Source of the DNA: JACRBK01 sp964427955
Lineage (GTDB): Bacteria > Chloroflexota > Anaerolineae > Aggregatilineales > Aggregatilineaceae
Assembly: GCA_964427955.1 (NCBI GenBank)
Contig: CAYRWY010000406.1
Location: forward strand, 1 to 5,425
Direction of reading: 5' to 3'
Length of the DNA: 5,425 bases
The notes below the pieces were generated by a model, which was given only the letters and a program-made list of their open reading frames with translations, searched no databases and had not been told where the DNA came from. Position 1 is the stretch's first letter. Each line of letters opens with the position of its first letter. Both the position numbers and the translations under genes were made by a program. Below are positions 1-5,098 of this stretch, piece after piece.

Positions 1-84
1 AGAATCTTAGGGGGAAAAAGAGAGAAGAACATTTTCGTCTCTTTCTGGCGAGACCCGGCTCGTGGACACTGTTGGCGAATTCAT

Positions 85-176
85 ACCTCACCCCTAAGTC
101 CCCTCTCCAAGTCTGGAGAGGGGACTTACCCGTGCTCCCCCTCGCCGCCCTCGGAGAGGGGGTGGGGGGGTGAGGT
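85..176. repeat. nested palindromic intergenic repeat, copy 1 (three-way-junction form)
   Basis: The outer stem ACCTCACCCC (85-94) pairs perfectly over 10 bp with 167-176. It encloses two hairpins. The first (95-128) is a perfect 15-bp stem, TAAGTCCCCTCTCCA against its complement at 114-128, with the 4-nt loop AGTC. The second pairs CCCCCTC (137-143) with GAGGGGG (156-162). The right end (153-175) matches 1408-1430 of copy 2 at 22 of 23 positions in the same orientation. The element sits downstream of the kinase on the minus strand. No T-tract follows the hairpin on either strand, so it is not a canonical intrinsic terminator, though it could stabilise or process the 3' end. I associate this CTCACCCC/GGGGTGAG repeat type with Chloroflexota. 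Confidence 0.85.
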
Positions 177-226
177 TCATATCCCCAGAGAAATCTAGTG
201 AACAATACAGGGATCAGGTGTTTCTT

Positions 227-253
227 CTCTGCGTGCTCTGCGATCTCCGCGTT
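227..253 (+). repeat. three degenerate tandem 9-mers (CTCTGCGTG type)
   Basis: CTCTGCGTG (227-235), CTCTGCGAT (236-244) and CTCCGCGTT (245-253) form three head-to-tail 9-bp units, with seven or more matching positions between adjacent units 1 and 2. The array lies 18 bp beyond the kinase stop codon. The motif resembles a dispersed CTCTGCG-type intergenic sequence that I recall from several bacterial phyla. Function is unknown. The rest of 1-271 (1-84 and 177-226) shows no gene or convincing signal. Confidence 0.55.
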
Positions 254-271
254 GAATCGCTTTGTTTGCTG

Positions 272-1207
272 CTACGCCTCGACGTGATGGTGATCTTTCA
301 GCCACGCCCGGAGCGCCGCTGCCGATGGGGCCGCCGTCGGCCCGCCCACGTGGGTAACCGCCTCAGCGCCGGACGCGACGGCAAAGCGCAGTGCCGCCGC
401 CGGATCGGCCTTTTCCGCGAGAGTCGCATACAGGAATCCGGCATTGAACGCATCGCCCGCCCCGGTAGTATCGATCACCTCGACCGGGAAGGACGGCTGC
501 GTGATCGGCGCAGACCCGGCCCGGATCACCAGCCCACCCTTCGCCCCCAGCTTGATCGCCAGCGTGCCCCGCACCAGCGCCGCCAGGGCTTCCGGGTTCC
601 ACGCGCCGCACAGCGCCTCGGCTTCGGTCTCGTTGGGGAAGAAAAAATCGGCTTCGGCCAGGGTCGGCTTCAGTTGCGGATTCTTCATCCACACCTCGTA
701 GGGGTCCCAGCCCATATCCAGCGACGTGGTCAGGCCGCCCGCGTGCGCCATCTGGAAAATGCGCGGGAGGTGCGGTTGCAGCGCGGTTTGAAGGGCGAAC
801 GACCCGACGTGCAGGTGATCGTAGTGCGCCAGCAGGTCAGGCGTGATCGGGCTGCCGTCGAACGTCGTCATCAGGCCGGAGTAAGTGAGCAGCGCGCGAT
901 CATGCTCGTAGGTCAGGGCGATGGTCACGTCTGACTGAGCGTCCATCACCTGGAGATGGTCCACGCCGACGCCGAAGCCGTGCAGCTCGCGCGTGACGAA
1001 ACGCCCCAGGTCATCCCCGCCGACGCGTCCCACGAAATCGGTTTGAGCGCCCAGCGCCGCCAGCCGGGCCGCGGTGATCGCCGACGAGCTGCCCATCGCG
1101 ATCCGGAAGCCCGTGCCGACCAGTTCCCGGCCCAGCACCGGCAGCGAGGGCAGCCCGGTCATCACCAGATCGGCATTGAGTTCACCCATCACCAGGATTC
1201 GGATCAT
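272..1207 (-). CDS. PfkB-family carbohydrate kinase (ribokinase-like)
   Basis: This 311-residue protein is a cytoplasmic ATP-dependent sugar or sugar-derivative kinase of the PfkB/ribokinase superfamily, at the usual family length. The N-terminus (ILVMGELNADLVM, residues 4-16) is the first beta strand with its substrate-side D13. Residues 39-70 are a variant of PfkB signature 1, with GSSSA in place of the common GG-x-x-x-N, followed by GRVGGDDLG. N192-E193 with E195 forms the NxxE-type magnesium region. DTTGAGDAFNAGFL (246-259) is signature 2, with the anion hole and catalytic base D252. The ATG is preceded by a strong GGAGGGG with a 5-nt spacer. The gene is last in the minus-strand sugar cluster, but a repeat-bearing gap separates it from the isomerase and it has its own promoter. 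Context suggests a ketose product of the isomerase as substrate; this is inferred, since PfkB members also phosphorylate nucleosides, fructose 1-phosphate and KDG. Confidence 0.93.
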   Translation of the reverse strand: MIRILVMGELNADLVMTGLPSLPVLGRELVGTGFRIAMGSSSAITAARLAALGAQTDFVGRVGGDDLGRFVTRELHGFGVGVDHLQVMDAQSDVTIALTYEHDRALLTYSGLMTTFDGSPITPDLLAHYDHLHVGSFALQTALQPHLPRIFQMAHAGGLTTSLDMGWDPYEVWMKNPQLKPTLAEADFFFPNETEAEALCGAWNPEALAALVRGTLAIKLGAKGGLVIRAGSAPITQPSFPVEVIDTTGAGDAFNAGFLYATLAEKADPAAALRFAVASGAEAVTHVGGPTAAPSAAALRAWLKDHHHVEA

Positions 1208-1251
1208 CGTTACCCCTCCGCGCGGGACATGAGAAGCGAGCCAGCGCCCTT

Positions 1252-1280
1252 AGTGTAGTCAGCGGATGATTATCTGTCAA
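1252..1280 (-). promoter_or_regulatory. sigma-70-type promoter for the PfkB kinase
   Basis: On the minus strand a perfect -35 box TTGACA (plus coordinates 1275-1280) is followed by a 17-bp spacer and TACACT as the -10 box (1252-1257, four of six matches to TATAAT). Transcription should start near 1245, giving a leader of about 38 nt that carries GGAGGGG before the kinase ATG. DNA just upstream of the -35 box (1281-1300) is AT-rich against a GC-rich background and could act as an UP-like element. The kinase therefore probably has transcription independent of the upstream isomerase. Confidence 0.72.
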
Positions 1281-1298
1281 GCATTTATGATTGATTAT
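1266..1298. promoter_or_regulatory. possible operator: ATGATT direct repeats around the -35 box
   Basis: ATGATT occurs at 1266-1271, inside the promoter spacer, and at 1287-1292, just upstream of the -35 box. The starts are 21 bp apart, about two helical turns. The second copy is followed at once by GATTAT (1293-1298). A regulator bound at both sites would cover the -35 element. No regulator gene is in the window and the repeats are short, so this is only a candidate site. Confidence 0.3.
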
Positions 1299-1372
1299 GC
1301 ACGATTCATCCACGAAACGCGCAGAAAGAAGCAGATTCAACGGCATAGGGAACTTTTGCCAGGGAGATTTAA

Positions 1373-1429
1373 CTCACCCCGGCCCCTCTCCATTGGGCTT
1401 TTTGAATGGAGAGGGGGTTGGGGGGTGAG
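1373..1429. repeat. nested palindromic intergenic repeat, copy 2
   Basis: The outer stem CTCACCCC (1373-1380) pairs with GGGGTGAG (1422-1429). Inside it, CCCCTCTCCATT (1383-1394) pairs perfectly over 12 bp with 1405-1416, leaving a 10-nt loop (1395-1404). The element shares both arms and orientation with copy 1 at 85-176 but lacks its second hairpin. It lies between the isomerase and kinase genes, upstream of the kinase promoter. It may reduce read-through or set mRNA stability between the two genes, but no T-tract is present. The remainder of the 1208-1454 gap is the kinase leader, the promoter and unassigned sequence. Confidence 0.85.
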
Positions 1430-1460
1430 GCCGGACCCCCTACCCCACCGGGCCTCACCC
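1423..1460 (-). other. inverted repeat overlapping the isomerase stop codon
   Basis: GGGTGAGGCC (1423-1432) is the exact reverse complement of GGCCTCACCC (1451-1460), with an 18-bp spacer. In the isomerase mRNA the first arm reads GGGTGAGGCC and contains the gene's own TGA (1455-1457). The second arm is also part of the outer stem of repeat copy 2, so the two pairings are mutually exclusive. It could form a 3'-end hairpin, but no U-tract follows. Confidence 0.6.
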
Positions 1461-3125
1461 GATCTTGACATCCCCACACAGGTGGACGTGCAGGCCCATC
1501 GCGGCGAACATGGCCGCTTTGGCTGCCAGGGCGCGATCCGCCTCCGCCGCGGACGGCGCGTAGACCACGTTGAGATGGTTGGCTTTGTGGCGCGCCATCA
1601 TCTGATCGCGGCTGACGCCGTGCAGCACGGTGTGCATGATCGGCCACTGCGGCGTGGTATTTTGCCAGCGGCGCTCGGTCTCCTCCGGCGGCAGATGGAC
1701 CACGGTCGCGCGGCCCAGATCGACGTGCAGCGCACCATCCATGACGAAGACGCGGCTCCACACGATCTCGCCCGGCTTGCTGACGCCCTTGATGGTCGAG
1801 CCGCCCAGCCGGAAATACATTGGGGGTTGTCGTTCGCCCACGACTCCGGCGTACTCGCCGATCAGGTGGGACGGCGGGACCGCGCCGGAGATCTCCAGCA
1901 CCCACACGAAGTCATTGACCGTACCGCCGACGCCATCCGGCCCGGCGTAGGCATAGCCCCAGCGCAGGTCGTGCAGCGTCGTGGCGGGATCGTAGTGCAT
2001 GGCGGTCCAGACCCGGTTGGTGACCAGCGCGTCCACCGCGACGCCTTCGTCCACTTCGTTGAAATGGGGGAGCGCCTGGCCGTGGAACAGCTCCTCGCCG
2101 GTGTCGGCGTGATAGACCGGGGGACGATCCACGTTGTTCAGCAGCCCTTCGACCAGGTCGGAGGCCGGGACCATGTCCTTCAAGCCCTGCTGGTACTGGA
2201 TGCCAATCGCCGCGCAGCCGAAATCGTGGGCGATGCGCACGGCGGCGATGTACATCTTGCACTGCTCCAAAATCTGCGCGTCGGTCAGATCGACGTCCGG
2301 ATCGGGACCGGTCAGGAACCGGACGCCCTTCCGATCCAGCCAGGCGCGCACCTGCCGGGCGTCCTGATCGCTGACCGTGCGCATGGCCGCCACCAGCGCC
2401 GATTGGCTCAGCCGCTCCTTATAGATCCCGGTCGGATTGAGCATTTCGTCGTCGATGATGGCGTTATACATGCCCATGCAGCCCTCATCGAAAATGCCGA
2501 TGATCGCTTTTTCGCGGTTCAACTGGGCGGCCAGCGCCTCGCCGAGCGCGCGTTCGTCCGCGGGAAGCTGGCTCACCACCAGCGGGCGGACGTGGCTCGT
2601 ATCGTGATCGATCTTCCCCTCGCGAATCCACTGGCGAATCCCCTTGAGGAAAAACGCGTCGTCGAAATTCTCGCTCCAGATCGAGCTGTACCGCACGCCC
2701 ATCTTGGTCAGCGAGGCATTCAGGTTGAGCATCCCCACCAGCCCCGGCCACTCGCCCGACCAGTTGGCGACGGTCAGGATCGGGCCGCGGTGATCGCGCA
2801 GGCCGTGCAGCACGTGGTGGCTGTACTGCCAGACGGCTTCCGCCACGATCAGCGGGGCATCGCGCGGGATCGACTGGAAAACGGTCATGCCATGTTTCTG
2901 GCTCTCGATGAAGCCGTGCTTGCGCACGGGGTCGTAGGGATGGCCGCGCTTGACCGTGAGTCCTTCTTTGGCAAAGGCGGCGACGACTGCCCGTTCCATC
3001 GCTTCCTGGGCGGGCCAGCATTTTTGGTTCGCGCTCAGGCGCAGATCGCCGCTCGCCACCAGGATAGCCTCATGTTGGGCCAGGGGCGCTGGCTCGCGCA
3101 GTTGAGGCAATACGTAATGTGACAT
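1455..3125 (-). CDS. L-fucose isomerase-like protein (divergent FucI family)
   Basis: This 556-residue protein resembles L-fucose/D-arabinose isomerases, cytoplasmic Mn-dependent aldose-ketose isomerases of about 590 residues. By manual comparison with remembered E. coli FucI, FDEGCMGMYNAIIDDE (212-227) matches the SMGIAGSIVDHDF stretch and IGIQYQQG (307-314) matches the GFQGQ segment. The three FucI metal ligands appear retained: E357 in HFNEVDEG, D386 in LHDLRWGY and H517 in KANHLNVVY. Similarity elsewhere is low, so the substrate (L-fucose, D-arabinose or another sugar) is open. I chose the ATG at 3125 because GGAGGAA lies just before it. An in-frame ATG at 3137 (adding MGGT) contains that Shine-Dalgarno inside its own first codons and has none upstream. 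The gene sits 50 bp after the mutarotase gene and is probably in the same transcript. Its TGA stop lies inside a GGGTGAGGCC motif shared with the downstream repeat. Confidence 0.88.
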   Translation of the reverse strand: MSHYVLPQLREPAPLAQHEAILVASGDLRLSANQKCWPAQEAMERAVVAAFAKEGLTVKRGHPYDPVRKHGFIESQKHGMTVFQSIPRDAPLIVAEAVWQYSHHVLHGLRDHRGPILTVANWSGEWPGLVGMLNLNASLTKMGVRYSSIWSENFDDAFFLKGIRQWIREGKIDHDTSHVRPLVVSQLPADERALGEALAAQLNREKAIIGIFDEGCMGMYNAIIDDEMLNPTGIYKERLSQSALVAAMRTVSDQDARQVRAWLDRKGVRFLTGPDPDVDLTDAQILEQCKMYIAAVRIAHDFGCAAIGIQYQQGLKDMVPASDLVEGLLNNVDRPPVYHADTGEELFHGQALPHFNEVDEGVAVDALVTNRVWTAMHYDPATTLHDLRWGYAYAGPDGVGGTVNDFVWVLEISGAVPPSHLIGEYAGVVGERQPPMYFRLGGSTIKGVSKPGEIVWSRVFVMDGALHVDLGRATVVHLPPEETERRWQNTTPQWPIMHTVLHGVSRDQMMARHKANHLNVVYAPSAAEADRALAAKAAMFAAMGLHVHLCGDVKIG

Positions 3126-3135
3126 TGTTCCTCCC
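3125..3135 (-). promoter_or_regulatory. ribosome binding site that fixes the isomerase start
   Basis: On the minus strand GGGAGGAACAATG runs from 3135 to 3123. GGAGG ends four bases before the ATG at 3125. The competing in-frame ATG at 3137 would translate through this site and has no purine-rich sequence before it. Confidence 0.75.
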
Positions 3136-3167
3136 ATAACAGTACAGACCGGTTAGTTCAATCGGAT

Positions 3168-3185
3168 GCCCACGCCTACGTGGGC
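3168..3185 (-). other. hairpin enclosing the mutarotase stop codon
   Basis: GCCCACG (3168-3174) pairs with CGTGGGC (3179-3185) around a 4-nt loop. On the minus-strand transcript the loop is TAGG and holds the TAG stop of the mutarotase gene (3176-3178). No T-run follows, so termination is unlikely. A hairpin in this 50-bp intercistronic gap could affect mRNA cleavage or relative expression of the mutarotase and the isomerase. Confidence 0.45.
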
Positions 3186-3595
3186 GGCACAACCCCAATC
3201 GTCAGCAAAATATTAGCATACACGCGCGCCTCGCCGGTCGCGATGGTCAGCCCGACGTCCTGGCCGCGCGCCAGATCGTAGAAGGCAAAACGCTCCGTGC
3301 GCTTCAATTCCCGGTCGGGCAGCAGGGCCGCAAACTCGGCGAAGATGCCGGGGGTGCTGCCATCGCCCGGCTGCATGACGTGCACAGCTTCGATGGGGAT
3401 CGCCGGGATCAGCGTTTCGAGCACCTGCGTCACCGTGACCAGCCCCTGCCGCAGGTTGAGGTACACCAGCGCCGCGGTCGGATTGGAACCGGTGGCAAAC
3501 GGATAATTGCCATCGGCAATCAGCACCTTGCTGCCGTGGCCCAGCCGTCCTAAAACGCCCAAAATCTCAGGATGAATAAGTGTGGTTTTTAACAT
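3176..3595 (-). CDS. RbsD/FucU family sugar mutarotase or pyranase
   Basis: This 139-residue protein is a cytoplasmic RbsD/FucU-fold protein at the usual family length. Members interconvert sugar anomers or ring forms (L-fucose mutarotase, D-ribose pyranase), supplying the form taken by the next enzyme. Seen in the sequence: the N-terminal MLKT...HPEIL, the GHG motif with H20 followed by IADGNYPF with D28, RFAFYDLA (102-109) and the C-terminal GEARVYANILLTIGV (121-135). The RFAFY and GE-R-Y-NILL elements are closer to FucU than to RbsD, so L-fucose-type mutarotase activity is the better guess. The ATG has AGAGGAG upstream with an 8-nt spacer. The gene starts 24 bp after the methyltransferase stop and ends 50 bp before the isomerase start, consistent with co-transcription and with a mutarotase feeding the isomerase. 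Its TAG stop falls in the loop of a short hairpin. Confidence 0.92.
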   Translation of the reverse strand: MLKTTLIHPEILGVLGRLGHGSKVLIADGNYPFATGSNPTAALVYLNLRQGLVTVTQVLETLIPAIPIEAVHVMQPGDGSTPGIFAEFAALLPDRELKRTERFAFYDLARGQDVGLTIATGEARVYANILLTIGVVPPT

Positions 3596-3619
3596 GGTTT
3601 CGACTCCTCTCTGCCTGAA

Positions 3620-4441
3620 TCATATCATTTTTTCGCCGGGACTGTCTTTCCACAGCAGGTACCCGCGCCGCAGCAGGCGGTGACGCCGGTCGATAGGAAA
3701 ACCCCACCGCGCCAAGCCTAACGCGCTGCTCACGAACCACTGGCGCAGCCCCAGCGGCTTATAGCTGATCGTCTCTTTGGCCGCCTTTTTCCAGGCGTCC
3801 ATGAACGCGTAGATCTTTTCGCCCTCGACCATGCGGTGGATGCAGTTTTTGGGCAGCACCGGCTGAAAGATGTCCGGCTCGAAGCCCTGGTGGAAATTGG
3901 TGCTGAACAGCAGCCCTTCATAGTCCAGCCCGTCCGCCGTCCGGCGCAGCAGGTTGGCAACCCAGACCTGGCCGTGCGGATCGGAGGTGCCCTCGATCAG
4001 CAGCCCGCCGGGCAGCAGCGTCTGCCCCATCGTCTGCCACGCGGCGACGACCTGCGCCTCGTCATACTGGCGCAGCACGTTGAAGGCGCGAATGATGCGC
4101 ACCGTCTCCCCGGCGTGCAGCGGCACATTGAACCCGCCCAGCCGGAACTCGGTGATCGGATCGGCATACGACAGGGCGCGGGCGACGCGGTCGGGATCGA
4201 TTTCGACGCCCAGCACGGGCAGCCGGGGATTTTCGCGGCGCAGCCGGGCCGCGCTTTCGAGCGTAGTGAAGGGTTCCGCGCCGTAGCCCAGGTCCACGTA
4301 CCAGGCGCGCGCGAATGCGCCCCGCTCGGCACGCAGCAAGGCGCTGTCGTACAGCAGCAGGAAATTATCCACGCGGCGCAGGCGGTTGGGTTTGGTCTTG
4401 CCCCGGGTCGGCTGGCCCAGGGGGCGCGGGCGGGCAGGCAA
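3620..4441 (-). CDS. class I SAM-dependent methyltransferase, function unknown
   Basis: This protein of about 273 residues has a Rossmann-type SAM-binding fold. Counting from the TTG at 4441, motif I is VDLGYGAEP (49-57), the acidic end of strand 2 is VEIDPDRV (79-86), FNVLRQY is at 120-126, and LLPGGLLIEG (142-151) is the post-motif strand. The N-terminal TRGKTKPNRLRR followed by the early VDLGYGA motif recalls a poorly characterised bacterial methyltransferase family; I know no substrate for it. The basic C-terminal tail (RRHRLLRRG) is notable. The start is uncertain because no in-frame ATG exists. TTG at 4441 has GGAAGAG 8 nt upstream. TTG at 4474 would add 11 residues, but it lacks a good Shine-Dalgarno and sits next to a possible -10 box (TATGAT, 4483-4488). 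The gene ends 24 bp before the mutarotase gene on the same strand, so it may be the first gene of the operon. Its target could be unrelated to sugars. Confidence 0.82.
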   Translation of the reverse strand: MPARPRPLGQPTRGKTKPNRLRRVDNFLLLYDSALLRAERGAFARAWYVDLGYGAEPFTTLESAARLRRENPRLPVLGVEIDPDRVARALSYADPITEFRLGGFNVPLHAGETVRIIRAFNVLRQYDEAQVVAAWQTMGQTLLPGGLLIEGTSDPHGQVWVANLLRRTADGLDYEGLLFSTNFHQGFEPDIFQPVLPKNCIHRMVEGEKIYAFMDAWKKAAKETISYKPLGLRQWFVSSALGLARWGFPIDRRHRLLRRGYLLWKDSPGEKMI

Positions 4442-4474
4442 CGATCGGACTCTTCCGGTTGGAGGGCGGCGCAA

Positions 4475-4560
4475 CGACCCCGATCATACCGTGGATCGAC
4501 CTTTACCCCGAAAAGCGTCTCCGCGCTAGAATTCTCGCACTGCCGAAACGAGGTTCATTT
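4475..4560. promoter_or_regulatory. divergent intergenic region with weak promoter-like boxes
   Basis: This stretch separates the divergent methyltransferase and VanZ-like genes. On the minus strand TATGAT (4483-4488) is a five-of-six -10 match without a clear -35 box. On the plus strand TAGAAT (4527-4532) is a five-of-six -10 match, with TTTACC (4502-4507) at a long 19-bp spacing. Promoters for both genes must lie here or inside the coding ends, but these boxes are only candidates. Confidence 0.33.
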
Positions 4561-4986
4561 ATGCTGAAAACGTCCAAAGAGCGGTTATTCATTGTTTCCC
4601 AAAGCGTGGGGCTGAAGTGGTCGCTCGCCCTCGCCTGGATGATCATGGCCGTCGCCCTCATGCTGTCCCCGTCCGGCAACGGAAGCACCATATCGGGAAT
4701 CTCCGGCGTGTTTGGCGGCACTAACATCACCGACGCCATCGGCCACGTGATCATCAACACCATCCTGACCCTGTTGTGGTGCCGGACACTTCGCTTGTAT
4801 TTCACCGTCGCGCGGACCGCGCGCCTCGTGTTGGGGATCGGCCTCCCCTGGGGGATCGGGATCGAAGTGATGCAGCACTTCGCGCCGCAGCGGGGCGTAT
4901 CGCTGCTGGACCTGTCGGCCAACCTGCTCGGCCTGGCCGTCGGACTGGCGATCTACCGACGGTGGTCTGCGCCAGGAAGCGATTGA
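4561..4986 (+). CDS. VanZ-like family membrane protein
   Basis: This 141-residue integral membrane protein has the VanZ-like pattern. It shows about four hydrophobic segments (roughly residues 18-36, 58-75, 87-105 and 115-132). A D58-x-x-x-H62 pair lies at the start of the second segment. Then come E102-x-x-Q105, R111, D117 and N121-x-x-G124 (IEVMQHF...RGVSLLDLSANLLG), the hallmark of the family. VanZ itself gives low-level teicoplanin resistance, but most genomic members have no assigned role and presumably act at the cell envelope. The ATG at 4561 has GAGG with a 7-nt spacer. The frame is open further upstream, but that stretch overlaps the divergent methyltransferase and lacks family similarity. 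It is transcribed away from the sugar genes, towards the FGE-domain gene 112 bp downstream. Confidence 0.88.
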   Translation: MLKTSKERLFIVSQSVGLKWSLALAWMIMAVALMLSPSGNGSTISGISGVFGGTNITDAIGHVIINTILTLLWCRTLRLYFTVARTARLVLGIGLPWGIGIEVMQHFAPQRGVSLLDLSANLLGLAVGLAIYRRWSAPGSD

Positions 4987-5098
4987 CTCCCAGTAGCCCC
5001 ATCGTAGGAAGATCGTCCACTTCGCGATCCGACTTGCCGCCATAATAGAATCAACGCACGCGCAGAGCTGTTGGTTTGGACGCAAGGGGGAGAGCAAC

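Noticed and set aside
15..46. Possible terminator for the kinase transcript (AAAAAGAGA against TCTCTTTCT)
   Set aside because: The stem is A/T-rich with one mismatch or wobble, the loop is 14 nt, and no separate T-tract follows on the minus strand, so it is too weak to annotate.
95..128. Perfect 15-bp hairpin as an intrinsic terminator
   Set aside because: No T-run follows on either strand, and the hairpin is better explained as the inner arm of the palindromic repeat family.
153..175. G-quadruplex in the G-rich right arm of the repeats
   Set aside because: Only two long G-runs plus short GG pairs are present. A stable three-tetrad structure needs four runs of three or more, which would require splitting the seven-G run and still leaves one short.
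227..253. CRISPR-like array
   Set aside because: The units are 9 bp and directly adjacent with no spacers, and no cas gene is nearby.
170..934. Plus-strand open frame opposite the kinase gene
   Set aside because: The translation is strongly arginine-rich with no family motifs, it begins within repeat copy 1 and it is antisense to a well-supported PfkB kinase.
1266..3122. Long plus-strand open frame (618 codons) opposite the isomerase gene
   Set aside because: It lies antisense to a clear FucI-like gene. Its translation is rich in His, Arg, Gln and Ala with no recognisable domain, and its start runs through the kinase promoter and repeat copy 2. It is an effect of GC-rich codon use.
3836..4567. 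Plus-strand open frame opposite the methyltransferase gene
   Set aside because: It is antisense to conserved SAM-binding motifs, has low-complexity composition, and overlaps the start of the VanZ-like gene in another frame.
5041..5051. Promoter for the FGE-domain gene (CATAAT / TAGAAT)
   Set aside because: The -10-like strings are present but no acceptable -35 box occurs at 16-18 bp, so the gene could equally be read from upstream of the VanZ-like gene.
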